A stretch of DNA of 64,000 bases from Bacillota bacterium (GTDB taxonomy: Bacteria; Bacillota; Desulfotomaculia; Desulfotomaculales; Desulfohalotomaculaceae): contig VENI01000009.1 of assembly GCA_009711615.1 (NCBI GenBank), positions 186,001 to 250,000 on the forward strand, written 5' to 3'. Shown here piece after piece: positions 1-9,419 of the stretch (position 1 is the stretch's first letter; each line of letters opens with the position of its first letter). The translations under genes were made by a program, and so were the position numbers. Under the pieces are notes generated by a model. That model was not told the DNA's origin. It saw nothing but the letters and a program-made list of their open reading frames with translations, and made no database searches.

Positions 1-46
1 CTAAAATAACTGCCAGTACTGCCAACCATATCACCGTATCTCCCAT
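1..46 (-). CDS. 5' end of an unidentified membrane protein gene (partial)
   Basis: A start codon at 46 (minus strand) is preceded by an AGGAGG ribosome binding site about 11 nt upstream. The 15 visible residues begin MGDTVIW and are strongly hydrophobic, so the product probably starts with a membrane segment. It lies just downstream of the rpsU terminator and is therefore likely its own unit. Too little is visible to name a family; an NfeD-type membrane protein is possible but unsupported. Confidence 0.5.
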   Translation of the reverse strand, partial: MGDTVIWLAVLAVIL

Positions 47-117
47 AAGAGTTTTTACCTCCTGAACTAAGAACTTCCGTCTTAAATTATCGGTGGCATC
101 AGGCTATACTTTTATAG

Positions 118-152
118 TAAAAAAGCCTGACATTGATATAATGCCAGGCTTC
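118..152 (-). terminator. intrinsic terminator of rpsU
   Basis: Twelve-base arms at 124-135 and 141-152 pair with one mismatch around a short loop. On the minus strand the hairpin is followed by a run of T (118-125). It sits directly after the rpsU stop and closes the long hrcA-to-rpsU gene string. Confidence 0.9.
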
Positions 153-163
153 TTCAGTCTTTA

Positions 164-355
164 TTATCTTACGCGACGTTTTTTGTTTGCATTTCTGCGA
201 GCAGCTTCTGCTTTCTTCTTGCGCTTTACACTGGGCTTTTCATAAGTCTCGCGCTTGCGAGCCTCGGCCAATACCCCAGCCTTTTGGCAAGTACGCTTAA
301 ACCGCCGGAGGGCACTGTCCAGTGTTTCATTCTTACCCACTTTCACTTCTGCCAC
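164..355 (-). CDS. rpsU: 30S ribosomal protein S21
   Basis: Small basic protein of 63 residues with the S21 pattern: an N-terminal VKVGKNE stretch, the ALRRFKRT segment, and a Lys/Arg-rich tail. S21 joins the 30S subunit near the anti-Shine-Dalgarno region and helps initiation. The start is GTG at 355 behind GGAGGGAGGG. It is the last gene of the chaperone/methyltransferase string but has its own promoter-like sequence (431-460) and a strong terminator, so it can be expressed independently. Confidence 0.97.
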   Translation of the reverse strand: MAEVKVGKNETLDSALRRFKRTCQKAGVLAEARKRETYEKPSVKRKKKAEAARRNANKKRRVR

Positions 356-430
356 TTTATTTCCCTCCCTCCGCCAAGTCCATCCAGAGAGTACATAAAA
401 ATAATCAACCCTTTTTTAAAATACTATAAA

Positions 431-460
431 ATTATACAATGAGATTGTATTTAAAGTCAA
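431..460 (-). promoter_or_regulatory. sigma-A-type promoter upstream of rpsU
   Basis: On the minus strand, TTGACT (455-460) is followed after 18 bp by a perfect TATAAT (431-436), about 75 bp before the rpsU start. Both boxes fall in the hinT-rpsU gap. This suggests rpsU is not dependent only on read-through from the heat-shock operon. Confidence 0.7.
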
Positions 461-474
461 TGGCAGATGTCAAA

Positions 475-819
475 CTAGCCCGGAGGCCATTTAAACGCTC
501 TACCACCAAGTAGGTGGAAGTGAATGTGAAAAACTGTTTGCCCTGCTTCTTCTTTGCAGTTAGAAACCAAGCGAAAACCCTTTTCTTCCAATCCCATGTC
601 TTTAGCCAGCTTTTGGGCAGTAATAATAATGTGCCCCATTATATCACTGTCTTCAGGCTGCAGGTCCAACAATGTTGATATGTGCTTTTTCGGGATGAGT
701 AGAATATGGGTTGGTGCCTCTGGATTAATATCTTTAAAGGCTAATACATGGTCATCTTCATAGACAATTTCGGCAGGCAGTTCCTTATTCACAATCTTAC
801 AAAATATACAGTCCGACAA
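475..819 (-). CDS. hinT: HIT-family nucleotide hydrolase (HinT-like)
   Basis: A 114-residue histidine-triad protein. The catalytic triad HIHFH lies at residues 98-102 and the N-terminus shows CIFCKIV, a zinc-type Cys pair typical of the family. HinT enzymes hydrolyse purine phosphoramidates such as AMP-lysine; cytoplasmic homodimer. The start is TTG at 819, set by GGAGGGGGTG. It follows mtaB by about 117 bp and precedes rpsU, the usual clostridial order at the end of the dnaK cluster. The sequence does not show the physiological substrate. Confidence 0.93.
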   Translation of the reverse strand: MSDCIFCKIVNKELPAEIVYEDDHVLAFKDINPEAPTHILLIPKKHISTLLDLQPEDSDIMGHIIITAQKLAKDMGLEEKGFRLVSNCKEEAGQTVFHIHFHLLGGRAFKWPPG

Positions 820-936
820 ACTCGCACCCCCTCCCGAAAAACTTTACTTAAAATCCTATTAGTGCTAGCTACAACATAGTATTACATGCTTCTTAATAGT
901 TATATTCAACGAATGGCTAATAAATCCTTCTTACAA

Positions 937-2247
937 CTAGTTTATTTTGCCAATCAATTTACCTTGTTTATAATCAAATACTGCTACATTTACTATTTTA
1001 CCCTGCATATCTTCATTTGATGGAAATTCAACCCGTAAGTAGGTGTCAGTTAGACCTTCCCAACAATGTGGCTTTCCCTCCACCATCTGTTCGGCCAATA
1101 CTTCAACAGTACTGTTTATTGTTTTTTCTGCATAACTTTGTAACAGTTGTTGGCTTAGTAGCATTAGGCTTTTACTGCGTTTTTCTTTTTCTGCAGGTAA
1201 TACTTGCTCTGGAAAGTCAGCAGCGGCAGTACCTCTTCTGGGGGAGTATTTAAACACATGGATACCGGCAAAGCCTATCTTTCTGCAAAAGTTTAGGGTG
1301 TTTTCAAACATTTCATCGGTTTCACCAGGAAAACCTACTATTACATCGGTGGTAATAGCTATCCCAGGCAATCTTTCCCTAATACTATCTATCAGTTGGG
1401 CAAACTGTCTGGTATTGTAGCGACGGCGCATGGATTTTAATACATGGTCATCGCCACTCTGCAGCGGAATGTGTAGATGGTTGCAAAACACATCGGAAGA
1501 TGCTGCTACATCAATCAAGTCTTTGGTAATATCGTTTGGTTCCACCGAGCTTAGGCGTAATCTATTCAGGCCCGGCAGCTTTACCAGTTCCTTTATCAGC
1601 GTGGATAGCTCAGTACCATCTTTGAAGTCTAATCCATAAGCCCCGGTGTGAATACCAGTAAGAACAAATTCCTTAAACCCACTGCTAATTAACTTCTGTA
1701 CTTCATCAACTATACTTTGGGGCTGGCGGCTTCTTAACGGACCCCTGGCATAAGGTATAATACAGTAGGCACAGTAGTTATCACAACCTTCCTGCACCTT
1801 AAGGAATGCCCTGGTCTTCCCACTTTCAGTTACGGTAGGCAGCTCTTTAAAACTATTCTGGTTGAATATGTCTGTAACAGCGTTTAGTGGACCTGACTTC
1901 TCACCGGCTGCCTGTTCCACCAATTCAACAATTTTATTTTTATCGGCTGTGCCCACCACTAAATCAACCCCAGGTATCTCTAATAACTCGCCGGGTGAAG
2001 TTTGGGCATAACAACCAGTTACCACCACCAGCGCATCTGGGTTGTTTTTTATTGCCCTTCTTATAATCTGACGACTTTTACGGTCCCCCAGATGGGTGAC
2101 GGTGCAAGTATTAATTATATAAACATCAGCCACCTGGTTAAAATCCACATCATCATAGCCGCATTCTTTAAACAATTGAGCAATGGCGCTGGACTCTGTT
2201 TGATTTACTTTACACCCCAATGTATGTATGGCCACTGTCTTTGACAA
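937..2247 (-). CDS. mtaB: tRNA t6A37 methylthiotransferase MtaB
   Basis: This 436-residue radical-SAM enzyme inserts a methylthio group into t6A at tRNA position 37. It has the three-part methylthiotransferase layout. The N-terminal UPF0004 domain carries Cys12, Cys48 and Cys79 (one 4Fe-4S cluster). The radical-SAM motif is C155-x3-C159-x2-C162 in a GCDNYCAYC context. A TRAM-like RNA-binding tail follows from about residue 370. The LGCKVNQ start and CTVTHLGDRKSRQ segment fit MtaB rather than MiaB or RimO. The start is TTG at 2247, only 18 bp after the rsmE stop, so it is probably co-transcribed. Confidence 0.93.
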   Translation of the reverse strand: MSKTVAIHTLGCKVNQTESSAIAQLFKECGYDDVDFNQVADVYIINTCTVTHLGDRKSRQIIRRAIKNNPDALVVVTGCYAQTSPGELLEIPGVDLVVGTADKNKIVELVEQAAGEKSGPLNAVTDIFNQNSFKELPTVTESGKTRAFLKVQEGCDNYCAYCIIPYARGPLRSRQPQSIVDEVQKLISSGFKEFVLTGIHTGAYGLDFKDGTELSTLIKELVKLPGLNRLRLSSVEPNDITKDLIDVAASSDVFCNHLHIPLQSGDDHVLKSMRRRYNTRQFAQLIDSIRERLPGIAITTDVIVGFPGETDEMFENTLNFCRKIGFAGIHVFKYSPRRGTAAADFPEQVLPAEKEKRSKSLMLLSQQLLQSYAEKTINSTVEVLAEQMVEGKPHCWEGLTDTYLRVEFPSNEDMQGKIVNVAVFDYKQGKLIGKIN

Positions 2248-2265
2248 CGCTGTATACCCCCCAGC

Positions 2266-3006
2266 TTATCTTAAATCTCCATGCAGATACATCAGTATGC
2301 TGGCCAGTGCCAACCCTGCAGTTTCTGTTCGCAAAATACGTGGACCCAAGGAAACCGTTTTGGCCCCATAACTTCTGGCCATTTCCACTTCTTCTTGCCC
2401 AAAGCCCCCTTCAGGGCCGATAATTATGTAAATTTCATTTATATTATGCTGCCCTTGTAGTAAATTGTGTAATTTCTCAGTGGTTTCGTCTTCCCAAGGC
2501 AGCAAGAGCAGGGAGTTCGATGGTACATCATTTAAAAACTTCTGCCAGCTAACCGGTTTTTCCACCTTGGGCACCATAGGGCGGCGACACTGCTTTGACG
2601 CTTCCAGCGCCACTCTCTGCCAGCGTTTTTGGCGTTCTACCGTTTTCTTCTCGTTCAACTTAACCACAGATCTTTCACATTGCAGAGGTATGAACTGGCG
2701 TACCCCCAGTTCCGTTCCCTTTTGAATTACCAGTTCCATTTTGTCTGACTTGGGCAAACACTGCACCATAGTTACATTTACAGGAGGTTCACCAACAGCC
2801 TGTTGCTGGTGCAAAATGTTGCAAATTACTGAATCATTCTCCAGACGGTATATTTCTGCCTGATACTGCCCACCTAGGCCGTCCAGGATGGTTACTTCAT
2901 CTTCTTCTTTTAAGCGAAGAACTTTTTTAATGTGTTTAACATCTGGCCCGGTAATAACCGCCTTATTGTTTTTTATATTATTAGGTTCAACAAAAAAACG
3001 AGGCAA
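2266..3006 (-). CDS. rsmE: 16S rRNA (uracil-1498-N3)-methyltransferase
   Basis: About 246 residues of a SPOUT-class methyltransferase that methylates U1498 of 16S rRNA. An N-terminal PUA-like part (PRFFVEPNN) is followed by the C-terminal knot with IIGPEGGF and LGPRILRTETA, the SAM-binding trefoil motifs. The open frame extends to 3093, but those extra codons lie in AT-rich repeat. TTG at 3006 has a GGGGG site seven bases upstream and gives the normal family N-terminus. It follows prmA in the operon; the gap holds repeat sequence. Confidence 0.93.
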   Translation of the reverse strand: MPRFFVEPNNIKNNKAVITGPDVKHIKKVLRLKEEDEVTILDGLGGQYQAEIYRLENDSVICNILHQQQAVGEPPVNVTMVQCLPKSDKMELVIQKGTELGVRQFIPLQCERSVVKLNEKKTVERQKRWQRVALEASKQCRRPMVPKVEKPVSWQKFLNDVPSNSLLLLPWEDETTEKLHNLLQGQHNINEIYIIIGPEGGFGQEEVEMARSYGAKTVSLGPRILRTETAGLALASILMYLHGDLR

Positions 3007-3019
3007 AGTATAACCCCCT

Positions 3020-3204
3020 AAATAATGAAAAATTAAAAATGTAAAATTAATAATTAAGGTTGCTTTAGGCCTACTGCCTAAAGCATTTATCACTTTTCAT
3101 CATGCATGCATCCCTAACATGCACCCATTTTTCATTATTCATTTATAATTTTTCATTAACTAAGCATGACTCACTGCACATTCTTAATTCTTAATTCTTA
3201 ATTG
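3020..3204. repeat. AT-rich intergenic repeat block with hairpin and ATTCTTA heptamers
   Basis: Between rsmE and prmA. It contains AT-rich arms of the AATGAAAAATTAAAAATG type, a perfect ten-base inverted repeat around TGCTTTAGGC (3061-3085), CATGCATGCAT and ACATGCACCC units, a second AT-rich arm, then three direct copies of a TTCTTAA heptamer (3181-3203). Similar modules recur near 15.5-15.86, 33.0-33.18, 38.06-38.11 and 62.5-62.63 kb. The heptamers overlap the end of prmA and provide its last codons and stop. Confidence 0.75.
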
Positions 3205-4111
3205 TTAAAACTAGCGCTCTCCAGTCACCATTAGTACGCCTCTTCACCAGATCAAAACCTTGCTGCTTTAACAAAGAAATAACCTCTTCTTCCCTGTGAT
3301 CTATGATACCAGAGGTGATAAAATACCCTCCCGGTTTCAATACTTTAGCGGCATCTGGAGCCAGTTTAATGATAACATCAGCAACAATATTAGCTATCAC
3401 TACATCAGCCTGTCCATTGTATTGGGACAGCAAATCTCCGTGTAGTACTTGCACTTTATCTTCTACGTTGTTTAACTGTACATTACTTCTCGCCACTTTC
3501 ACTGCCGTCTTATCCAAATCCACTGCCACCACATGGTTAGCACCCAGTTTAGCAGCGGCAATAGCCAAGATACTGCTACCTGTACCCACGTCACAAACTT
3601 CTTCGTCGCCGCATACATAATCTTCTATCAGTTCCATACACATGCTTGTAGTTGGGTGGGTGCCACAGCCAAAAGCCATCCCTGGGTCCATATCCAATAG
3701 CAAGCGGTCTGAGCTGTTATCAAGTTCTTCCCAGTTGGGTTTCACCAAAAACTTTTTGCCTACCTTAAAGGGCTTATAGTAAGCCTTCCAGGCAGTTGCC
3801 CAGTCTTCTTCCTTTACTTCCCGGGTAAAAATTTTTGGTTGATAACCCAATCTGCCTATGCGATTTTCTAAATCCCCAATCAGAAAAGAACTATTTTCAT
3901 CCAGCGGAAAATAGCCCTTAACCACCGGTGCTTTTTGTTGAGGCTGTACGTCGGGATATTCACAAATATCCCATTCCCCAGACTGCATCTTACTATAAAT
4001 AATGGCGGGGTCATCAATAACCACCCCGCCGCTGCCTAACTCTTCAAATATTAATGACACCATTTCCAAACCTTCTGCAGGGATATCAACTGCAATTTCC
4101 AGCCACTTCAC
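3191..4111 (-). CDS. prmA: ribosomal protein L11 methyltransferase
   Basis: A 306-residue class I SAM-dependent enzyme that trimethylates ribosomal protein L11. The N-terminal substrate-recognition domain is followed by the Rossmann fold with CDVGTGSSILAIAAAKLGA (motif I) and VIANIVAD (motif IV). It lies 28 bp after dnaJ on the transcript, a conserved neighbour in Firmicutes. The last residues (IKN) and stop codon come from an intergenic heptamer repeat, so the natural C-terminus may have been trimmed or altered by repeat insertion. The catalytic domain is intact. Confidence 0.95.
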   Translation of the reverse strand: MKWLEIAVDIPAEGLEMVSLIFEELGSGGVVIDDPAIIYSKMQSGEWDICEYPDVQPQQKAPVVKGYFPLDENSSFLIGDLENRIGRLGYQPKIFTREVKEEDWATAWKAYYKPFKVGKKFLVKPNWEELDNSSDRLLLDMDPGMAFGCGTHPTTSMCMELIEDYVCGDEEVCDVGTGSSILAIAAAKLGANHVVAVDLDKTAVKVARSNVQLNNVEDKVQVLHGDLLSQYNGQADVVIANIVADVIIKLAPDAAKVLKPGGYFITSGIIDHREEEVISLLKQQGFDLVKRRTNGDWRALVLTIKN

Positions 4112-4138
4112 TATAATTTTTCCCCTCTCAAGGTCATT

Positions 4139-5269
4139 TTAACCTATAAAGGCATCCTTCACTTTTTTGAAGAATCCTTTTTCCGCCCCTTCAGGAACTT
4201 TTTCACCAGAAATCTCTACAAATTCTTCCAGTAGTTCTTTTTGGCGTTCAGTTAGTTTGGTTGGTGTGGTTACTTTAACCCGCACATGCTGATCTCCACG
4301 TCCACCACCATTTAAATATGGTATGCCATTACCTTTCATCCGGAAAGAAGTGTTGGTTTGGGTACCACCAGGGATCTTCAATTCCGCATCTCCATCCAGT
4401 GTCGGCACATTTACTATATCTCCCAAAGCTGCCTGGGCAAAATTTATTGGTATTTCAATAAAGACATTGTTACCGTCCCGCTTAAATGTCTTATCCGGGC
4501 GCACAGATATGAAAACATAGAGATCCCCAGGAGGACCGCCCTTGCTACCGTGCTCGCCTTCTCCACTAAGTCTAATTCTATTACCGCTATCCACACCAGC
4601 AGGAACCTTTATATGAATACTACGGTTACGGCGGACTTGGCCTGCCCCTCTACAGGTAGGGCAAGGTTTCTCAACCACTTTGCCGTCACCTTGACAGTTG
4701 GTACAGGGACGCGCTTGCACAACACGACCAAAGGGAGTGTCTACAGCCTGTTTAACTTGACCAGAGCCATGGCATACACCACAAGTTTTTGCGGAAGTTC
4801 CCGGAGCAGCTCCAGTACCGTCACATGTCTCGCATGATTCTGTACGGGGCACTTGAACGTCTTTTTCTACGCCAAATGCTGCCTCCTTAAAGGACAGTTC
4901 CAGACTCATTTTTAAATCGGCACCCCGCTGCGGACCACCCCGTCGGGCACCGCCGCCTCCGCCAAAAAAGATGTCAAAAATATCATTAATGCCACCAAAG
5001 TCGCCAAAGCCACCGAAATCGCCAAACCCTTCAAAACCCTGGCCATCAGCACCTGCGTGACCAAACTGATCATACTTTGCCCGCTTGTCAGTATCACTAA
5101 GAACGGCATATGCCTCAGCAATTTCTTTGAACTTAGCTTCCGAGTCTTTATCACCGGGGTTGGCATCGGGGTGATATTTCCTTGCTAATTTTCGATATGA
5201 TTTTTTAATTTCATCCTGGGATGCTTCTTGTGAAACCCCCAGCACCTCATAATAGTCCCTCTTGCTCAA
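4139..5269 (-). CDS. dnaJ: co-chaperone DnaJ (Hsp40)
   Basis: Type I DnaJ of about 376 residues. The J domain with the HPD motif ([10 protein letters not shown]) stimulates DnaK ATPase. A Gly/Phe-rich linker follows (FGGFGDFGG, then a [10 protein letters not shown] stretch). Four CxxCxGxG zinc modules come next: [24 protein letters not shown] and CPTCRGAG. The substrate-binding C-terminal domains complete the protein. The frame opens at 5281 (GTG), but TTG at 5269 gives the family start [11 protein letters not shown] behind GGGTGGTGA. Fourth chaperone gene of the hrcA operon. Confidence 0.96.
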   Translation of the reverse strand: MSKRDYYEVLGVSQEASQDEIKKSYRKLARKYHPDANPGDKDSEAKFKEIAEAYAVLSDTDKRAKYDQFGHAGADGQGFEGFGDFGGFGDFGGINDIFDIFFGGGGGARRGGPQRGADLKMSLELSFKEAAFGVEKDVQVPRTESCETCDGTGAAPGTSAKTCGVCHGSGQVKQAVDTPFGRVVQARPCTNCQGDGKVVEKPCPTCRGAGQVRRNRSIHIKVPAGVDSGNRIRLSGEGEHGSKGGPPGDLYVFISVRPDKTFKRDGNNVFIEIPINFAQAALGDIVNVPTLDGDAELKIPGGTQTNTSFRMKGNGIPYLNGGGRGDQHVRVKVTTPTKLTERQKELLEEFVEISGEKVPEGAEKGFFKKVKDAFIG

Positions 5270-5317
5270 CGGTGTCACCACCCAATTATTAATTGTTCGT
5301 TCTTTCTCTACGCAAAG

Positions 5318-5342
5318 TGCAGGGGAGAAAATCTCCCCTGCA
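5318..5342 (-). other. hairpin between dnaK and dnaJ
   Basis: Perfect 11-base arms TGCAGGGGAGA (5318-5328) and TCTCCCCTGCA (5332-5342) with a three-base loop. On the transcript strand it follows dnaK and lacks a long T run. A partial terminator or RNA-stability hairpin lowering dnaJ output relative to dnaK is more likely than full termination. Confidence 0.6.
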
Positions 5343-5371
5343 TACCATTAGCTATTATACTATATTATGCT

Positions 5372-7219
5372 TTATTTGTCTTTTTTGTCCTCTTCATTTA
5401 CTTCGTATTCTGCATCAACCACATTATCATCCTGCTGCTGGTCGGTTTGCTGTGAATCAGTCTGTGCATCAGCTTGATCCTGATCAGCATTCTGCTGATA
5501 CATCGCAGTGGTCAATTCATGCAACGGTTTGGTTAAGGCCTCAGTCTTTTCCTTGATTTCGTCTACATTTTCACTGTTCATAGCAGTACGTAACTCTTCT
5601 ATTGCTGTCTTAACGGTTTCAATTTGGGTTTTGTCAGCTTTATCTTCAAAGTCTTTAACTGCCTTTTCTGCCTGATAGAGAATATTATCGGCATTGTTTT
5701 TTGCTTCAGCGGCTTCTTTACGCTTTTTATCTTCCTCTTCATATTTCTCGGCATCATTTACCATTCTGTCAATTTCCTCTTCATTTAGGCCAGCATGATC
5801 AGTAATGGTAATGCTCTGCTCTTTATTGGTAGCTTTATCTTTAGCAGAAACGTTTACAATGCCGTTAGCGTCAATATCAAACTTCACTTCAATTTGCGGA
5901 ATACCCCTTGGTGCAGGGGAAATCCCGTCTAAATTAAACCTACCAAGGGTTTTGTTATCTGCTGCCATCTGCCGTTCACCCTGCAATACATGGATTTCCA
6001 CCGATGTTTGGTTGTCAGCTGCAGTAGAGAATATCTGGCTTTTTGATGTTGGAATAGTGGTATTCCGTTCAATAAGCTTAGTAGCAACACCACCCAAGGT
6101 TTCAATGCCAAGAGATAACGGAGTTACGTCCAGTAGCAGAACATCCTTAACCTCACCAGCCAGCACACCAGCCTGAATTGCTGCTCCAAGGGCCACACAC
6201 TCGTCAGGGTTAACACCCTTGTGCGGATCTTGACCGGTATAGTTCTTTATTGCATCCTGCACAGCTGGTATGCGGGTGGAACCACCCACCAAAATTACTT
6301 TGTTAATTTTCTTTGGATCTAAACCAGCATCTTTCATAGCCTGTCGGGTTGGGCCCATGGTCTTTTCCACTAAATCAGCGGTCAACTCGTTAAACTTGGC
6401 TCTAGTCAGTGTTAAATCCATATGTTTAGGACCATCTTCACCTGCTGTAATAAAGGGTAAATTGATGTTAGATGAAGTTACGCCAGACAGCTCAATCTTG
6501 GCTTTTTCCGCCGCCTCTTTCAATCGCTGTAGCGCCATACGGTCTTTACCAAGATCAATACCGCTTTCTTTTTTGAATTCCTCTACCATCCAGTTGATAA
6601 CCCGCTGGTCAAAGTCATCACCGCCTAGGCGGTTGTTACCACTGGTAGCTTTTACTTCAAACACACCGTCACCCAACTCTAAAATTGATACGTCAAAGGT
6701 GCCACCACCAAGGTCAAATACCAAAATGGTCTGGTCATCTTCTTTATCCAAGCCGTACGCCAGTGATGCGGCAGTGGGCTCGTTGATGATTCTTTCCACT
6801 TCCAAGCCAGCAATTTTACCAGCATCTTTTGTAGCCTGACGCTGGGAGTCGGAGAAATAGGCAGGAACAGTAATTACCGCTTTTTCAACCTTCTGCCCCA
6901 AATAAGCTTCCGCATCGGACTTCAATTTTTGCAGTATCATTGCAGATACTTCTTGAGGAGTGTACTTTTTATCATCAATTTCAACTTTAAAATCAGTTCC
7001 CATGTGACGCTTGACAGAACTTATGGTGCGATCGGGATTGGTTACCGCCTGCCTTTTTGCCACCTGACCCACCAGGCGTTCCCCGGTTTTAGAAAAACCA
7101 AGCACCGATGGAGTGGTGCGGGCACCCTCAGCATTAGGAATTACTACTGCTTCGCCGCCTTCCATTACGGCCACGCAGGAGTTAGTTGTTCCCAAGTCAA
7201 TTCCAATTACTTTACTCAT
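5372..7219 (-). CDS. dnaK: chaperone DnaK (Hsp70)
   Basis: Complete 615-residue Hsp70. The nucleotide-binding domain shows [13 protein letters not shown] near the N-terminus, [24 protein letters not shown] and [11 protein letters not shown]. The substrate-binding domain and helical lid end in an acidic EEDKKDK tail. It folds and refolds cytosolic proteins with DnaJ and GrpE, both encoded next to it. ATG at 7219 sits behind AGGAGG. Heat control is expected through the CIRCE element upstream of hrcA. Confidence 0.98.
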   Translation of the reverse strand: MSKVIGIDLGTTNSCVAVMEGGEAVVIPNAEGARTTPSVLGFSKTGERLVGQVAKRQAVTNPDRTISSVKRHMGTDFKVEIDDKKYTPQEVSAMILQKLKSDAEAYLGQKVEKAVITVPAYFSDSQRQATKDAGKIAGLEVERIINEPTAASLAYGLDKEDDQTILVFDLGGGTFDVSILELGDGVFEVKATSGNNRLGGDDFDQRVINWMVEEFKKESGIDLGKDRMALQRLKEAAEKAKIELSGVTSSNINLPFITAGEDGPKHMDLTLTRAKFNELTADLVEKTMGPTRQAMKDAGLDPKKINKVILVGGSTRIPAVQDAIKNYTGQDPHKGVNPDECVALGAAIQAGVLAGEVKDVLLLDVTPLSLGIETLGGVATKLIERNTTIPTSKSQIFSTAADNQTSVEIHVLQGERQMAADNKTLGRFNLDGISPAPRGIPQIEVKFDIDANGIVNVSAKDKATNKEQSITITDHAGLNEEEIDRMVNDAEKYEEEDKKRKEAAEAKNNADNILYQAEKAVKDFEDKADKTQIETVKTAIEELRTAMNSENVDEIKEKTEALTKPLHELTTAMYQQNADQDQADAQTDSQQTDQQQDDNVVDAEYEVNEEDKKDK

Positions 7220-7248
7220 TGTTCATTCAACCTCCTGTATGTAAATAA

Positions 7249-7803
7249 TTAATTTGATACTTTAACCATTGCTGGTCTAATTACTTTGTCTTTTAGAATA
7301 TAACCACGGCGTAATTCTTCAACAATCACATTTTCTGCATGTTCTTCACTATCAACTTGCATTACTGCTTCATGTTTGTTGGGATCAAATTGTTCCCCAA
7401 CCGCCGGTATTATTTCTAGACCCGCTTTTTCAAGTACCGCTTTTAACTGCTTGAATATCATGGAGACTCCGGAAATGAAATCCTCTCCAGGGTTTTCAGC
7501 AGCACCTAAGGCCCTTTCAAAGTTGTCTAGCACTGGTAGCAGCTCATTAATAATATCTTCGCCGGCATATTTCAGCAAATCTTCTTTTTCCTGCCGGGAC
7601 CGTCGGCGAAAGTTATCAAAATCTGCCTGGGCCCGCAACATCCGATTGTTATAATCCTCTATTTGGACTTCCTTTTCTTTTAACTGCTGCTTCAGATCTT
7701 CAACAGAATTTGTTTCTTCATTATCCTCTTCAATATGTTCTTCCACAACGCTCTCCTGATCTTCATTTTTTAAGGCTTCATCTTTTGTTAACTCATCACT
7801 CAA
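7249..7803 (-). CDS. grpE: nucleotide exchange factor GrpE
   Basis: A 184-residue GrpE that releases ADP from DnaK. An acidic, disordered N-terminus (about residues 1-35) precedes a long coiled coil (EDLKQQLKEKEVQIEDYNNRM). The conserved core holds ADFDNFRRRSRQEKED and the beta-domain ends with GYILKDKVIRPAMVKVS. The start is TTG at 7803 behind GAGAGGTG. It lies between the group III chaperonin and dnaK; in most Firmicutes grpE directly follows hrcA, so the chaperonin is an insertion into a conserved gene pair. Confidence 0.96.
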   Translation of the reverse strand: MSDELTKDEALKNEDQESVVEEHIEEDNEETNSVEDLKQQLKEKEVQIEDYNNRMLRAQADFDNFRRRSRQEKEDLLKYAGEDIINELLPVLDNFERALGAAENPGEDFISGVSMIFKQLKAVLEKAGLEIIPAVGEQFDPNKHEAVMQVDSEEHAENVIVEELRRGYILKDKVIRPAMVKVSN

Positions 7804-7820
7804 AAATAAACACCTCTCTT

Positions 7821-9386
7821 TTAATCTTCGAAGTGCAAGTCACTTTTTTTATCTTCCTCACGCATTTTAATGATTGTGTCTATGCGCAGTATGGCCTCCG
7901 CTATTTCACCGGCGGCTTTTAAGGCATGGATTTTAACCAGAGCAGGGTCAACCACTCCCAGTTCATACATATCTGCCAATTCCCCGGAGTCGCAGTTAAC
8001 AGCCAGCGAAACATTATTCTGCTCAACTTGAGCCACATTGACATTTGCTATCTTTTCCAGTGGGTTAAAACCAGCATTGCTCACTATTTGCGATACCGGT
8101 CTTTTAAGCGCTTCCACCACACAGTCCACTCCGAAGGCGGTCATTCCCTTGGTTTCTTCACGCACTTTTTCCACTTCCCTGGCTGTATATAGTTCTAGTG
8201 AACCGCCCCCAGGTACTATGCCACCGCGTACCGCTGCCTGTACCGATGCCGCAGCATCTTTAGCTATCCGGCTACGTTCGCCCACCACTTCAGCTGTGGC
8301 CGCTCCCACCAGGACAGTGGCCATGGGTTTGCCGCCCCCCCCCATAACCCAAACCTGTTCCAACTTCCCTTCGCTTTTCACTTTATCAGCATAACCTATG
8401 TACTGTTTTAATTCTTCTGGAGGCTTTTTTAACCCGGTTCGCTTAATAGCCCGGGCACCGCTGTGTTCAGCAGCACTGCGTATTTCTTTGTTTGATACCC
8501 GCTGTAGCACCATAATCCCGGCATCGGTGAGTAGCTCTTCAGCTGTATCATCAACACCGCGATCTACAAGAACTAGCTTAACATCGAGGTCAATGATTTT
8601 TTGAATACTGCTCCGGAATTCTTCCTGCAGTTCTAAGTAGCGGGCAAAGCCTCTTTCCGTACCTAGAGCTTCCTCTCCAATTTCCTCAGGCTGCAGGGCA
8701 TCATCTATCACCAACACTTTAGCATTTTCCAACTGGCGAGGCATTTGACTATTCATACGCTCTTTACCGAGTATCACACCCATGAAAACATGGTTTTCTG
8801 CACCTTCTTCAGCCAATATGGTGTCAGCAAGTTTAAAAAAATTATCTTTGAGTTTATCTTTTCCTACCAGCGATGCCGCTTCCACCACCAAGTTGGCAAT
8901 GTCCTGGTGCTCTCGACCAGCCACCAACGCCACCTGGCGTATACGAGGATCGCTAACTTCTCTTATTGGTAGTGACTTTTCCTTAATTGCCTCCTGGGCA
9001 CGATGAAGGCCAATTTTCAACCCTTCAATAACTCTGGCCACTGGCACTCCCTTTGCCACCTGATCTACTCCTGAACTGACCAGAGTGCCGGCCATTACTG
9101 TGGCGGTGGTGGTGCCGTCACCAATCTCTTCCTGCTGGGACTTGGCAATGTTAATTACCATTTTAGCCGCTGGATGATTAGCTTCCATCATGCTTAATAT
9201 GGTAACCCCATCATTGGTGATAACCACTTCACCAAAACGATCCACTAACATTGTGTCCAGTCCCTTAGGACCGAGGGTGCCCTCCACCGCCGAAGCAATG
9301 GCACGCACTGCATTAGAATTAGTCACCAGTGCAGCCAATCGTTCATTTACTTCTGAACCTTGGCTTGCCTGCTGCTTCAAACTCAA
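7821..9386 (-). CDS. archaeal-like (group III) chaperonin, thermosome/CCT family
   Basis: A 521-residue TCP-1/Cpn60-family ATPase that resembles archaeal thermosomes, not GroEL. Key motifs are GPKG at residues 39-42, TNDGVTIL at 57-64, HPAAK at 71-75 and GDGTT at 89-93 (ATP hydrolysis). Later come VRGGIVPGGGSLEL and an EAILRIDTIIKMREE end typical of thermosome subunits. No GGM-repeat tail is present. Archaeal-type chaperonins in bacterial dnaK operons are known from a minority of Firmicutes such as Carboxydothermus (group III). They fold proteins in a double ring with a built-in lid and need no GroES. The start is TTG at 9386 behind AGGGGAGGAG, 34 bp after hrcA. CIRCE control is inferred. Confidence 0.93.
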   Translation of the reverse strand: MSLKQQASQGSEVNERLAALVTNSNAVRAIASAVEGTLGPKGLDTMLVDRFGEVVITNDGVTILSMMEANHPAAKMVINIAKSQQEEIGDGTTTATVMAGTLVSSGVDQVAKGVPVARVIEGLKIGLHRAQEAIKEKSLPIREVSDPRIRQVALVAGREHQDIANLVVEAASLVGKDKLKDNFFKLADTILAEEGAENHVFMGVILGKERMNSQMPRQLENAKVLVIDDALQPEEIGEEALGTERGFARYLELQEEFRSSIQKIIDLDVKLVLVDRGVDDTAEELLTDAGIMVLQRVSNKEIRSAAEHSGARAIKRTGLKKPPEELKQYIGYADKVKSEGKLEQVWVMGGGGKPMATVLVGAATAEVVGERSRIAKDAAASVQAAVRGGIVPGGGSLELYTAREVEKVREETKGMTAFGVDCVVEALKRPVSQIVSNAGFNPLEKIANVNVAQVEQNNVSLAVNCDSGELADMYELGVVDPALVKIHALKAAGEIAEAILRIDTIIKMREEDKKSDLHFED

Positions 9387-9419
9387 ATTAATGCTCCTCC
9401 CCTTGCTCGTGACAACAAT

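Noticed and set aside
2266-3093. Longer rsmE starting at 3093
   Set aside because: The added 29 codons are AT-rich intergenic repeat and lack a ribosome binding site; TTG at 3006 fits both the site and the family N-terminus.
3180-3204. CRISPR-like interpretation of the tandem heptamers
   Set aside because: Units are seven bases with no spacers and no cas genes are present in the window.
4358-4837. 159-codon plus-strand open frame antisense to dnaJ
   Set aside because: It mirrors the conserved dnaJ coding frame, has no ribosome binding site, and its predicted protein has no recognisable pattern.
6270-6839. 189-codon plus-strand open frame antisense to dnaK
   Set aside because: Shadow of the Hsp70 coding sequence on the other strand; no start signal of its own.
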